Below, piece by piece: positions 1 through 7,585 of a stretch of DNA of 13,722 bases. This stretch comes from Thermoanaerobaculia bacterium (GTDB taxonomy: Bacteria > Acidobacteriota > Thermoanaerobaculia > Multivoradales > UBA5704), in contig JAICSG010000034.1 of assembly GCA_025937035.1 (NCBI GenBank), positions 1 to 13,722 on the forward strand, written 5' to 3'. The position numbers were made by a program, and so were the translations under genes. Under the pieces are notes generated by a model that made no database searches, was not told the origin of the DNA, and saw only the letters and a list, made by a program, of their open reading frames with translations. Every line of letters starts with the position of its first letter. The stretch's first letter is position 1.

Positions 1-1
1 G

Positions 2-3000
2 CTCCAGAAGGAGCCGCACCGCCGTCCCCAGTCGGCGGCCGAGGTGGTCGCGGCGCTGGGCTCCGCGTCCATCTCCTCCGGCCTCGGGCCGGCCCCGGCG
101 CGCCGCAGGCCTCCGGGACCTGAGCTCGACGAGCCTACCGCCGTCACCCTCATCGAGCCGGCGGCACGCCCCACCGGGTGGCCGGTCACGGACGAGGAGA
201 GCCGGCAGAGCGGCGGCGAGCGGCGGACCATCACCCTCGTCTGCTGCGCGCTGGTCCAGACCGGCCGGTCCTCCGGCGACTCCGGCGCGCTCGACGTCGA
301 GCTCCTCTCCGAGGCGCTGGCCTCCTTCGAAGGGGTGGCGCGGGAGGTCTGCCGGGAGCTCGAAGGCTCGCTGGGCGCCGTGCTCAACCGCATGCTCTGG
401 CTCTGCTTCGGCTATCCGCGGGCGCACGAGGACGACGCCGAGCGGTCCGTGCGGGCGGCGGGCATGCTCCAGGAACGCTTCGCGGCCCTGCCCGCCGCCA
501 CCGCCCACCGGCTCGCCGTGCGCGCCGGCGTGCACACCGGACCGGCGGTGGTGGTGACCCGCCCCCTCACCGGCCAGTCGCTCCAGCCCGGCGACACCTT
601 CGACGTCGCCATGGCCATCCAGAGCCAGATGCCGGCCGGCCAGATCGGGGTGAGCGCGGCGAGCCGCCAGTTGCTCGGCCGGCGGTTCGCCACCCGGCCG
701 CTGCCCGCCGTCCATGTGAAGGACCTCGACACCACGGTCGAGGTGTACGAGCTCGGCCCCGCCCTGGAGCCCGGGAGCGGGGAAGCCGCCCTCTCCCCCC
801 CGCTGGTCAACCGCGAGGCCGAGATGCAGATCCTCCTCGACCGCTTCCGCCTGGCCCGCTCGGGATCGGGCCAGGCGGTGCTGATCGCCGGCGAGGCCGG
901 CATCGGCAAGTCGCGCCTGGTGCGGGCCCTCGGCGAGCGCCTCGCGGCCGAGAAGCCGGCCTGGCTGACCGCCCACGGCTCGGCCTTCGCCCAGAACACG
1001 CCGTTCGCCCCCATCGTCCACCTCCTCGCGCGGGCGCTCTTCGGTCCCGAAGACGCGGAGAGCTCCGGCGGGGAGAAGCTCCGCCGGCTGGAGGAGGTCC
1101 TCGACGGCTACGGCCTCCCTCGGCAGGAATACGCCCCCTTCCTGGGCGCGCTGCTCTCGCTGCCTACCGAGGAGCGCTACCCGCCCCTCGTCATCAGCCC
1201 CGAGGCGCGGCGCAAGCGGACCCTCGCCGCCGTCCTGGCCCTCCTCGGCGCCATGGCCGAGCGCCAGCCGGCCGTGCTGGTGATCGAGGACCTGCACTGG
1301 ATCGATCCCTCGACCCTCGAGCTGCTCGACCTGCTGCTGGGCGAGATCCCCGTGCTCTCCATGCTGCTGGTGGCCACCTTCCGGCCCGAATTCTCGCCGT
1401 CCTGGCGCCACCAGACCTCGGTCACCCAGCTCAACCTGGGGGGGTTGAGCGAGGCCCACACCGCGGAGCTGATCGAGCGGGTGACCGAGGGGAAGCGGCT
1501 GCCCGCCGACCTGCGGCGGGAGATCGTCGCGCGGACCGACGGCATCCCGCTGTTCGTCGAGGAGCTGACCAAGACGGTGCTGGAGGGGGACGCCACGCTC
1601 CGGAAGGCGGCCGGCATCCCGCTCACGCTGGGCGGCTCGCTGCTCGCCCGCCTCGACCGGCTGGGGGAGGCCAAGGCGGTGGCCCAGCTCGCGTCGGTGA
1701 TCGGCCGCGCCTTCACCCTGGAGCAGTTGGAGGCCCTCTCCTGGATCAAGGGCGCCGCCCTGCAGGCCGCCCTGGCCCAGCTCCTCCAGGCCGAGATCCT
1801 CTACCGCCGCGGGCCGGCGCCCCGGGCGCGCTACGTCTTCAAGCACGCCCTGATCCAGGACGCCGCCTACCTGTCGCTCCTGGCGGCCGACCGCCAGCAG
1901 CTCCACCGGCGGCTGGTCCAGCTGCTCCAGGAGGAATTCCCGGCGGTGGCCGAGGCCGAGCCCGAGCTGATGGCCTATCACAGCGAGCGCGGCGGCCTGG
2001 TGGCGGAGGCCGTCGAGTACCTCCAGCGGGCCGGCGCCCGCGCCATCCAGCGCTCGGCTCAGCACGAGGCCCTGAGCCACCTGAGCCGGGGTCTCGACCT
2101 CCTGCTGGGATCGCCGGACACGCCCGCCAGGCCGGAGCGGGAGATGACGCTCCGCTCCCTGCTCCTGGCGGTTCTGGCGGCGATCCGGGGCTGGGCGGCT
2201 CCGGAGGTCGCCGCCAACGCCGAGCGTTGCATCGCGCTCTCCCGGGAGCTCGGCGGCGGCGGCCGGCTGATCCCCTCGCTCTACGGCCTGTGGACCTTCC
2301 ACGTGGTGCGGGGGGACCGCCAGCCCTCCTTCGATCTCGCGGCCGAGCTGGCGCGCCTCGCCGAAAACCCCGTGCAGGTCTTCATCGGCCACTCCGCGCA
2401 GGTCGTCACCTTTTTCTATGGCGGCCGCTTCGCCGAGGCGCTGGCGCACGTCGAGCCGGCGGCGGAGCTCTTCGCGCCCAATCTCTCCCCTGAGCTCACC
2501 CAGATCTTCGGAGAGGAGTCCACCCTGCTGGCGTACGTTTGCGAGATCTGGGCGCTCTGGATCGCCGGGTGTCCGGAGGCGGCGGGCCGCAAGGCGGATA
2601 CGTTGCTCGCGGCCGTCGAGGCCCTGCGCTCCCCCTTCCAGATCGCCTTCGTGCTCCTCTTCTACATGATCCTGTGGCGCGAGCTGCGGGAGCCCGAGCA
2701 GGTCGACCGGATCGCGACACGGCTGATCGATCTGGCCGGCGAGCACGACTTTCCGTTCTTCAGCTCCCTCGCCGGCTGTGGGCTGGGCTGGGCCGCCTGC
2801 CAGCGAGGTGACCTGTCCGGTATCGCGCGGATCCAGGCCGGCCTCGACGTGCAATGGACCCTGGGGGCGAGGCTGCCACGGGGTTACTACCTCACTTATC
2901 TGATCGATTCCCAACTGAGGGCCGGGCAGATCTCCGAGGGGATGGCCGCCGTCCGCGAGGCCCAGGCCATGTCGGAGGTCCAGCTCGACGTCTTCTACGA

Positions 3001-3301
3001 GGCCGAGATCCTCCGCCTCGAGGGCGAGCTCCTGCGCGCCTCCGGCGACGCCGGAGCGGCCGAATCCGTCTTCCGGAAGGCGCTCGACGTCGCGCGCGGA
3101 CAGCGGGCCCGCTCCTTCGAGCTGCGCGCGGCGGCCGGCCTGGCCCGCCTCCTCGCGGAGCAGGGCCGCGCGGAGGAGGCCCTGCCCCTTCTGAAGCCCG
3201 CTTACGAGGCCTTCCAGGGGGGACTCGCCACCCGCGATCTCCAGGAGGCGCGCCAGCTCCTCGACCGGCTCTCCCTCAGCCCGCCAGATCCTCGCGGGTG
3301 A
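2..3301 (+). CDS. Ser/Thr kinase (C-terminal end) - cyclase-like - AAA ATPase - TPR regulator, 5' truncated
   Basis: This is a large cytoplasmic signalling protein whose start lies upstream of the window. The frame is open from position 2, and its first ~20 codons read LQKEPHRRPQSAAEVVAAL, the conserved end (subdomain XI, with the invariant Arg) of a Hanks-type Ser/Thr kinase domain. The GTG at 44 is therefore probably not the true start. Counting from position 2, a linker follows, then a class III nucleotide-cyclase-like domain (about residues 73-250, ending VKDLDTTVEVYEL). Next is an AAA/STAND-type ATPase with Walker A GEAGIGKS (297-304) and Walker B VLVIEDLHW (about 425-433), then an Ala/Leu-rich helical TPR-like region to the C-terminus. 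The cyclase-like part lacks both metal-binding aspartates: the usual FADVVGST region is CCALVQTG, and the usual GDAVMA region is NRMLWLCFG. It is probably a non-catalytic sensor or scaffold. Its 3' end overlaps the convergent next gene by 26 bases. The architecture call is firm; the signal sensed is unknown. Confidence 0.9.
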   Translation, partial: LQKEPHRRPQSAAEVVAALGSASISSGLGPAPARRRPPGPELDEPTAVTLIEPAARPTGWPVTDEESRQSGGERRTITLVCCALVQTGRSSGDSGALDVELLSEALASFEGVAREVCRELEGSLGAVLNRMLWLCFGYPRAHEDDAERSVRAAGMLQERFAALPAATAHRLAVRAGVHTGPAVVVTRPLTGQSLQPGDTFDVAMAIQSQMPAGQIGVSAASRQLLGRRFATRPLPAVHVKDLDTTVEVYELGPALEPGSGEAALSPPLVNREAEMQILLDRFRLARSGSGQAVLIAGEAGIGKSRLVRALGERLAAEKPAWLTAHGSAFAQNTPFAPIVHLLARALFGPEDAESSGGEKLRRLEEVLDGYGLPRQEYAPFLGALLSLPTEERYPPLVISPEARRKRTLAAVLALLGAMAERQPAVLVIEDLHWIDPSTLELLDLLLGEIPVLSMLLVATFRPEFSPSWRHQTSVTQLNLGGLSEAHTAELIERVTEGKRLPADLRREIVARTDGIPLFVEELTKTVLEGDATLRKAAGIPLTLGGSLLARLDRLGEAKAVAQLASVIGRAFTLEQLEALSWIKGAALQAALAQLLQAEILYRRGPAPRARYVFKHALIQDAAYLSLLAADRQQLHRRLVQLLQEEFPAVAEAEPELMAYHSERGGLVAEAVEYLQRAGARAIQRSAQHEALSHLSRGLDLLLGSPDTPARPEREMTLRSLLLAVLAAIRGWAAPEVAANAERCIALSRELGGGGRLIPSLYGLWTFHVVRGDRQPSFDLAAELARLAENPVQVFIGHSAQVVTFFYGGRFAEALAHVEPAAELFAPNLSPELTQIFGEESTLLAYVCEIWALWIAGCPEAAGRKADTLLAAVEALRSPFQIAFVLLFYMILWRELREPEQVDRIATRLIDLAGEHDFPFFSSLAGCGLGWAACQRGDLSGIARIQAGLDVQWTLGARLPRGYYLTYLIDSQLRAGQISEGMAAVREAQAMSEVQLDVFYEAEILRLEGELLRASGDAGAAESVFRKALDVARGQRARSFELRAAAGLARLLAEQGRAEEALPLLKPAYEAFQGGLATRDLQEARQLLDRLSLSPPDPRG

Positions 3302-4334
3302 CCCCGTCGAGGCCGAGGACGAAGTCGGCGCCGTAGACCCGGGCGGGAGTCTGGAAGCCGGCCGCCAGCTCTCCGGCGAGCACCCTCTCGACCAGGCTCA
3401 GCGCCGCGGCGGCGGTGAACGTGTACTGGTCCGGGGTGTGGAGCCGCGCGCGCGCGCGCCGGCCGTCGTGATCCTCGCCCTCGGCCACCACGGCGCACCC
3501 CGCGCGCCGGCGGTCCGCGGGCGGTGGGCCCTCCGGCATCGTCCGCGCCTTCGCCCGCAGCAGGGCCTGCCCGGGAGGGGAACGGAGCCAGCCGGCGAAG
3601 AGGCGGCCGGCCAGGAGCGCCGCCCTCTCCGCGGGCTGGAGATCCAGATAGACCTCGATGTCCGGAATGCCCGTGGTGTAGTAGGCCGTGACCACGTCGG
3701 CCCAGTCGACGGCCAGGCCCGTCCGGCGCCCCCAGCCGTAGTCGAAGTCGTGCTCCAGAGGGAACGGGGGCACGGCCAGCCGTCCGCCGTGCCGGACGCG
3801 GACGCCCGGGCTGAGGTGCCGGGCGGCGGTCCGCAGCGAGCCGCGTCCGGCGTAGGAGGCCGGCAGCGAGACCCCCAGCCGCAGCCTCACCGCCCCGGGG
3901 AGCCGGCGCGCCACGTGCGCGGCCAGACAATCGGTGGCCACCACCACGAAACCCACCCCCGGGAGCAGCATCACCCCGCGTTGCCGCGCGAGCCCGCTCC
4001 GGCGCCGGAGAGCGGCGAAGACCGCGGGCTCGCCGGTCACGTCCAGGTAGTGCGCCCCGGTGGCCAGGCAGGCCGCGACCAGCGGTCCGGCGGTGCCGGC
4101 GAACGGCCCGGCCGCGTTGAGCACCAGGCGGGCCCCCCGGAGCAGGCGGGCGAGCGCCGCCGGATCGTCGAGGCGGGCGGCGCGGTGCTCGAAGCCCAAC
4201 GGCTCGGCCAGCCGCCGCAGCCGCGCCCCGTCCCGGCCGGCGAGCAGCGGAGAGAGGCCGCGGGCCAGCGACCGGCTGGCCAGGAGCTGGCCGGTGTAGC
4301 CCGTGGCCCCGTAGATCACCCAGCGCCCGGTCAT
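3276..4334 (-). CDS. Saccharopine dehydrogenase-like NAD(P)-binding oxidoreductase
   Basis: This 352-aa protein has an N-terminal Rossmann fold, VIYGATGYTGQLLA, with a GATGYTG dinucleotide-binding loop at residues 9-15. It also has the family landmarks LVLNAAGPF and GAHYLDVTGE. These are typical of the saccharopine-dehydrogenase-like/trans-acting enoyl reductase family (for example mycobacterial Rv2953), whose members reduce lipid or polyketide intermediates; true lysine-pathway saccharopine dehydrogenases are only distantly related. It is somewhat shorter than Rv2953. ATG 4334 is preferred over the in-frame ATG 4364 because homology begins at MTGRWVIYG and because a promoter read on the minus strand would start transcription near 4339. 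No Shine-Dalgarno sequence precedes it, so the mRNA may be nearly leaderless. It is divergent from the methyltransferase-led cluster and may act in the same pathway, but that is inference. Substrate unknown. Confidence 0.85.
   Translation of the reverse strand: MTGRWVIYGATGYTGQLLASRSLARGLSPLLAGRDGARLRRLAEPLGFEHRAARLDDPAALARLLRGARLVLNAAGPFAGTAGPLVAACLATGAHYLDVTGEPAVFAALRRRSGLARQRGVMLLPGVGFVVVATDCLAAHVARRLPGAVRLRLGVSLPASYAGRGSLRTAARHLSPGVRVRHGGRLAVPPFPLEHDFDYGWGRRTGLAVDWADVVTAYYTTGIPDIEVYLDLQPAERAALLAGRLFAGWLRSPPGQALLRAKARTMPEGPPPADRRRAGCAVVAEGEDHDGRRARARLHTPDQYTFTAAAALSLVERVLAGELAAGFQTPARVYGADFVLGLDGVTREDLAG
3445..3459. repeat. Short (CG)n tract
   Basis: This is a perfect alternating C/G run of 15 bases inside the minus-strand oxidoreductase gene, where it encodes an Arg-Ala repeat (RARAR). 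Such tracts can slip in replication or adopt Z-DNA, but it sits in frame in an intact gene and is probably just high-GC codon usage. Confidence 0.6.
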
Positions 4335-4345
4335 GGAGAGACGAA

Positions 4346-4374
4346 AGCGTAGCTTTTGCGACATCTTGCGTCAA
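4346..4374 (-). promoter_or_regulatory. Candidate sigma70-type promoter for the saccharopine-dehydrogenase-like gene
   Basis: On the minus strand TTGACG (4374-4369) is followed after exactly 17 bases by TACGCT (4351-4346). The -35 is 5/6 to consensus and the -10 is weaker. Transcription would begin near 4339, only about 5 bases before ATG 4334, so the transcript would be almost leaderless, in keeping with the missing Shine-Dalgarno. Its -35 overlaps the -35 of the opposing methyltransferase promoter, so the two would compete for polymerase. This is a pattern match only. Confidence 0.4.
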
Positions 4375-4394
4375 ATGGCCGCCCGCTCTACAGT
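4366..4394 (+). promoter_or_regulatory. Candidate sigma70-type promoter A, upstream of the methyltransferase
   Basis: TTGCGT (4366-4371), a 17-base spacer and TACAGT (4389-4394), followed directly by AAG. The same core occurs at 5301-5330 and 7557-7585, each just upstream of the next gene. The flank TCTTGCGTCAAATGGC is almost repeated at promoter B. The predicted transcript starts near 4401, about 30 bases before the chosen start codon, which argues against translation from the upstream in-frame ATG at 4333. Confidence 0.6.
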
Positions 4395-4420
4395 AAGCGC
4401 CATCCAGGCTCGCAGGCGAT

Positions 4421-4428
4421 GGAGGAGG
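4421..4428 (+). promoter_or_regulatory. Ribosome binding site of the methyltransferase
   Basis: GGAGGAGG lies immediately upstream of two consecutive in-frame ATGs (4429 and 4432). Measured from GGAGG (4421-4425), the spacing is 3 bases to 4429 and 6 bases to 4432, so 4432 is the better start. Confidence 0.65.
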
Positions 4429-4431
4429 ATG

Positions 4432-5295
4432 ATGAGCGTGCGCTCGTACGTGGAGTGGCTCTATAGAACCGCTCGCCCGCTCGGAGAGCAGAGCCGCTAC
4501 GTCAATCTCGGGTACTGGCGGGGGAGGCCCGCGACCCTGGACGAGGCTTCCGAGGCCCTGGCGGTCCTGGCCGGAGAGGCCGCCGGGCTGAGGCCAGGCG
4601 ACGCCGTCCTCGACGCGGGCTGCGGCTTCGGCGACCAGGACGTGCTCTGGGCGCGCCGGTTCGGGCCGCGGCGGATCGTCGGCATCAACATCTCCGCCGC
4701 GCAGGTGGCCCAGGCCCGCCGGCAGGTCGATGCCCTCGGGCTGGCCTGCCGCGTCGAGATCCGGATCGCCTCGGCCACCGAGATGCCCTTCCCGGCGGCC
4801 AGCTTCGACAAGGTCGTGGCCCTCGAGAGCGCTCTCCACTTCGACCCCCGGACCGCCTTCTTCGCCGCGGCCTGGCGGGTGTTGCGCGGCGGCGGCCGGC
4901 TGGTCACCACCGACATCCTCCCGCTGCCCGGCCGGCGAGGGCTCGGAAAGCTGTCCGAGGCCCTGGCGGCGCTCTCCTGGGGCATCCCCTGGGCCAACCT
5001 CTACCCTCGCCAGGTCTATGCCCATCTCCTGCGCGCGGCGGGCTTCGAGGACGTCGTGGTGACCTCCATCCGCGAGCACGTCTTCGCGCCCTTCAACCGC
5101 CACCTGGCCCGGCGCCTCCGGCGCGACCCCGGCTTGCTCTCCCGGCTCGACCCGCTGTTCGCCATGTACTGGCGGGCCTCGGTGGCCACCGGCGGAATGG
5201 GCTTCCACGGCTGGGATTACGTGCTGGCCACGGCCCGCAAGCCGGCGGCCGAAAGGAAAGGGAGACGCGGGACGGCGCGAGCGCGGTTTTTGTAA
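4432..5295 (+). CDS. SAM-dependent methyltransferase, EryG-like (class I)
   Basis: This 287-aa soluble enzyme should transfer a methyl group from S-adenosylmethionine to a small-molecule acceptor. The N-terminal SRYVNLGYW motif precedes the SAM-binding motif I VLDAGCGFGDQD (about residues 59-70). Acidic/motif II IVGINIS, the post-II stretch ATEMPFPAASFDKVVALESALHFDPR and a late WANLYPRQVYAHLLRAAGF segment follow. This set and its order match the family of erythromycin O-methyltransferase EryG, geranyl-diphosphate C-methyltransferases and related natural-product enzymes, and 287 aa is a normal length. Recognition is from remembered family motifs, so O- versus C-methylation and the acceptor cannot be decided. 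It has its own promoter and a strong ribosome site, and it leads a same-strand run that includes an isoprenyl diphosphate synthase, so a prenylated or polyketide-like substrate is plausible. Confidence 0.88.
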   Translation: MSVRSYVEWLYRTARPLGEQSRYVNLGYWRGRPATLDEASEALAVLAGEAAGLRPGDAVLDAGCGFGDQDVLWARRFGPRRIVGINISAAQVAQARRQVDALGLACRVEIRIASATEMPFPAASFDKVVALESALHFDPRTAFFAAAWRVLRGGGRLVTTDILPLPGRRGLGKLSEALAALSWGIPWANLYPRQVYAHLLRAAGFEDVVVTSIREHVFAPFNRHLARRLRRDPGLLSRLDPLFAMYWRASVATGGMGFHGWDYVLATARKPAAERKGRRGTARARFL

Positions 5296-5300
5296 TCCTC

Positions 5301-5330
5301 TTGCTTCAATGGCTTGAGAAGACCTACAGT
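5301..5330 (+). promoter_or_regulatory. Candidate sigma70-type promoter B, upstream of the first ADC-like gene
   Basis: TTGCTT (5301-5306), an 18-base spacer and TACAGT (5325-5330), followed by AAG; transcription would start near 5337. Core and flank (TCTTGCTTCAATGGC) closely match promoter A. An imperfect inverted repeat (CTTCAA at 5304-5309 and TTGAGAAG at 5314-5321) lies between the hexamers and could be an operator, but this is weak. Confidence 0.6.
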
Positions 5331-5360
5331 AAGGGCGAACCCTGTCAGGAGACGCCGGCA

Positions 5361-5369
5361 AGGAGGAGG
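5361..5369 (+). promoter_or_regulatory. Strong ribosome binding site deciding a TTG start
   Basis: AGGAGGAGG ends 5 bases before TTG 5375. This near-perfect Shine-Dalgarno supports the rare TTG as the true start. No other start codon in this frame lies at a suitable distance. Confidence 0.75.
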
Positions 5370-5374
5370 CGGCC

Positions 5375-7582
5375 TTGAGCGCACGGACCCCGTCGTACCG
5401 GACGGAGCTGCCCAAATACAACACGGCCCTCGGAGTGACCGAAACCCTGGCGGTCACTCCCCCCTTCTCGTTTTACGGCGTCACCGCCCGCGTCTTCCCC
5501 CTGCGGGCGCGCATGAACAGCCTGCGCAATTTTTGCGATCGCTATCTCAACGTGGCGCGGGAGGTCTGCGAATTCCGTCCCGCTCTGCCGTACGTCTTCC
5601 TGGTGGTCCTCGACTACGGGCGGATGGCGATCGAGGAGCTCAACCTGGGCTGGATCTCGCAGAACGAGATCTTCTTCGGCGTGCCGCTCTCCATGTGGCG
5701 CCCCGACCGGCTGGGCCGCCCGGAGCTCCAGAAATGGGTGTTGAACACTCCGTTCATCGTCGTCGACGATGCCCGCTCGCTCTCCGGCGGCCGGGAGTCC
5801 TATGGCTGGCCGAAAGTTCTGGGCTCGTTGCGCACCAGCCCGGAGCGTTGGCTGATCGATCCGCGCAGCCCCACCCGCTTCCTGAGCCTGGACATTCAGG
5901 GGGCTGACTCCGAGGTACCCGGCACACGATTGCTCGACATCGAGCAACAGTCGGGCCAGAACGCCGCCCTGGTCCCTCCTGAGCTCGGAATGCTGGACCC
6001 GTTCGGGTTGCTCTCCCGTCTCACGCGCACGTCCATGGCGATCGGGTACGACCTGGCTCAGCTCCTTCTGGCCGCCCCGCTCTCCGGCTTTGCCCCACCG
6101 GATTGGAACGACCAGCGCCGCGGCCGCCGTGGAGCTCTGCTCGACAGCTTTCGGAAGCTGCCTGCTTTCCTCGCGGAGCCGGGGCTGGACGTGGTGACTC
6201 TCAAGCAGTTCCGGGACGCCCGGGATCCGGCCCAGATCTGCTATCAGTCTCTGGTGGAATCGCGGCTGAAGGTGTCCCGGTACAACCGTGGCGGCCTCCT
6301 CGGCTCCTACAACATTCTTCAGGGCGACATCACCGGGGGATTTCGGATCCGTCTCCAGGAGAGCTCCGCTTTTCCGGTCATCGAGTCGTTCGGCCTCGAG
6401 GTGGCGGAGGCGCAGACGTTCCGCACGCCGACGGCCCGCCGCCAGACGATCTCCTTTGTCGAGCCGTTCTTCCCTTTCTGGATGAGCGTCGATCTCAGCT
6501 ATGGCAAGGGCAGGACGCTCTGCTGGCGGACGCACACGAAGCCCTGGCATGTGAAAGGAACCCGGGTAGGCCGAAGCCCTCGGAAAAAGGCGTACTACAA
6601 CACGCTGGCTGGAGGGGCGGAGCAGGTGTGGCACGGCCCTTTCGGTCTTCCCGCCGCCAGCTTCGAGATCTATCCTCTGAAAGCGAATCTTGAGCCGCTC
6701 GAAAAGTTGGTGAAGGAATACTTGGATTTCTCGCACGTCGATAAGAAGTTCGACTTCATCCTGGAAAAGCTGTATGAGAATGATGATCACGCCTACGTCT
6801 ACATGCTCGTCTCGGCGAACCGAATGTTCTCCAAGGCGCGGAGCGGCGCGCACCTCAAGTCGTCGGAGATCGGCTTTTATGTACCCATCCGCATGAAGCC
6901 AAAAGAGATCTCAGGACCTTACACCGTCTGCCTCGCCACACCGTTCGCGTTCGTCGACAACCCGGTCCTGGCTACCACGATGCGCGAGGTTCAGGGGGTT
7001 CCGGCCATGGATGCCTCGATCGAGACCCCCTCGCGATTCCTGCGGCGCGAAGAGCCGTTGCTCAAGGTGCAGGTGGACGTCTTCGAGGCTCTCGGCGCCG
7101 GCCTGCCTTCCCAGCGGAAGACGCTGATCGAGATCAAGCCTTGGGCTAAGCGCTCCGAGCCATCACGCACCGAAGCGCATAGGGATCTCCTCGTAGGAAT
7201 TTCGGGGCGATTGATGCTCAAGCAGTTCCGCGATACGGAGAGACCGGATCGCGCCTGTTATCAAAGCCTCGTGTACGAGTCGTGGCACATGGAAAAAGCC
7301 GCCAGGCTCGAGCAATTGGCTGATGCTAAGCAGGTCCTCGTCTACCGGTATCCGAGCCTCCCCCTGGGGGATACCCTGGGCCTCATTCGCTCGGAGACGC
7401 TGTTCCCCCAGGAGCCAGGGGGAGCGATCATCGATGTCCTCGAGACTGATGATCCTTTCAGGATCGAGACGAGCTTCAATATCGGGCTTCCGACGGAGGT
7501 CACTGATTACCAGGCCCTCGTGGACTGGCATTGGAGCCAGAGCTTGGCTTTCGCGATTGCGTCTCCCGCGAGAAAGCACTAG
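5375..7582 (+). CDS. Tandem acetoacetate-decarboxylase-like protein, paralog 1
   Basis: This 735-aa protein starts at TTG. Two ADC-superfamily units are visible. Unit 1 (about 25-400) has PLRA (R44, aligning with Arg29 of Clostridium acetobutylicum ADC) and YVFLVVLDYGRMA. It also has GRESYGWPKVLG, matching clostridial GRELSAYPKKLG, so K147 corresponds to Schiff-base Lys115. Unit 2 (about 460-735) repeats the pattern as YVYMLVSANRMF and MREVQGVPAMDASI, with alanine A544 in place of the lysine. Each unit also carries LKQFRD..xPxxxCYQSLV (276-281 and 615-620). ADC is normally a single domain of about 245 aa, so this length and the two-fold repeat are unusual. Family members decarboxylate beta-keto acids or run Schiff-base aldol chemistry; the substrate here is unknown. 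The neighbouring second Lys (116) is valine, and the Glu76 position looks like Q96, with E98 nearby. The second half is visibly less GC-rich than its neighbours. No signal peptide or membrane segment is seen. Confidence 0.8.
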   Translation: MSARTPSYRTELPKYNTALGVTETLAVTPPFSFYGVTARVFPLRARMNSLRNFCDRYLNVAREVCEFRPALPYVFLVVLDYGRMAIEELNLGWISQNEIFFGVPLSMWRPDRLGRPELQKWVLNTPFIVVDDARSLSGGRESYGWPKVLGSLRTSPERWLIDPRSPTRFLSLDIQGADSEVPGTRLLDIEQQSGQNAALVPPELGMLDPFGLLSRLTRTSMAIGYDLAQLLLAAPLSGFAPPDWNDQRRGRRGALLDSFRKLPAFLAEPGLDVVTLKQFRDARDPAQICYQSLVESRLKVSRYNRGGLLGSYNILQGDITGGFRIRLQESSAFPVIESFGLEVAEAQTFRTPTARRQTISFVEPFFPFWMSVDLSYGKGRTLCWRTHTKPWHVKGTRVGRSPRKKAYYNTLAGGAEQVWHGPFGLPAASFEIYPLKANLEPLEKLVKEYLDFSHVDKKFDFILEKLYENDDHAYVYMLVSANRMFSKARSGAHLKSSEIGFYVPIRMKPKEISGPYTVCLATPFAFVDNPVLATTMREVQGVPAMDASIETPSRFLRREEPLLKVQVDVFEALGAGLPSQRKTLIEIKPWAKRSEPSRTEAHRDLLVGISGRLMLKQFRDTERPDRACYQSLVYESWHMEKAARLEQLADAKQVLVYRYPSLPLGDTLGLIRSETLFPQEPGGAIIDVLETDDPFRIETSFNIGLPTEVTDYQALVDWHWSQSLAFAIASPARKH
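5476..5509 (+). repeat. 34-base segment identical between the two ADC-like paralogs (copy 1)
   Basis: This stretch encodes the GVTARVFPLRA region and is base-for-base identical to 7737-7770, although the genes around it have diverged clearly. It marks the common origin of the two genes and may reflect gene conversion or strong constraint on the active-site arginine loop. Confidence 0.8.
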
Positions 7583-7585
7583 AGT
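7557..7585 (+). promoter_or_regulatory. Candidate sigma70-type promoter C, upstream of the second ADC-like gene
   Basis: TTGCGT (7557-7562), a 17-base spacer and TAGAGT (7580-7585), followed by AAG. It shares hexamers and spacing with promoters A and B. The -10 includes the TAG stop codon of paralog 1, so the promoter is embedded in the end of that gene. Transcription would start near 7592, giving a leader of about 50 bases to ATG 7642. Confidence 0.55.

Noticed and set aside
44..46. GTG as the start of the large regulator
   Set aside because: The frame is open to the window edge, and the codons before it encode the conserved end of a protein kinase domain.
3280..3298. CCCGC...GCGGG inverted repeat in the convergent overlap as a bidirectional terminator
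   Set aside because: The stem is five base pairs with a nine-base loop and no T-tract on either strand.
4335..4364. Upstream ATG (4364) as start of the minus-strand oxidoreductase
   Set aside because: It has no ribosome site, adds ten residues before the homologous region, and lies upstream of the predicted transcript start.
5271..5291. Possible intrinsic terminator at the end of the methyltransferase (GC stretch then five Ts)
   Set aside because: The best stem is only three base pairs (CGC/GCG), and the T run lies within the coding sequence before the stop.
3202..5457. Long minus-strand open frame across the divergent region
   Set aside because: It covers the true minus-strand oxidoreductase in another frame and the antisense of the methyltransferase, and its product shows no domain.
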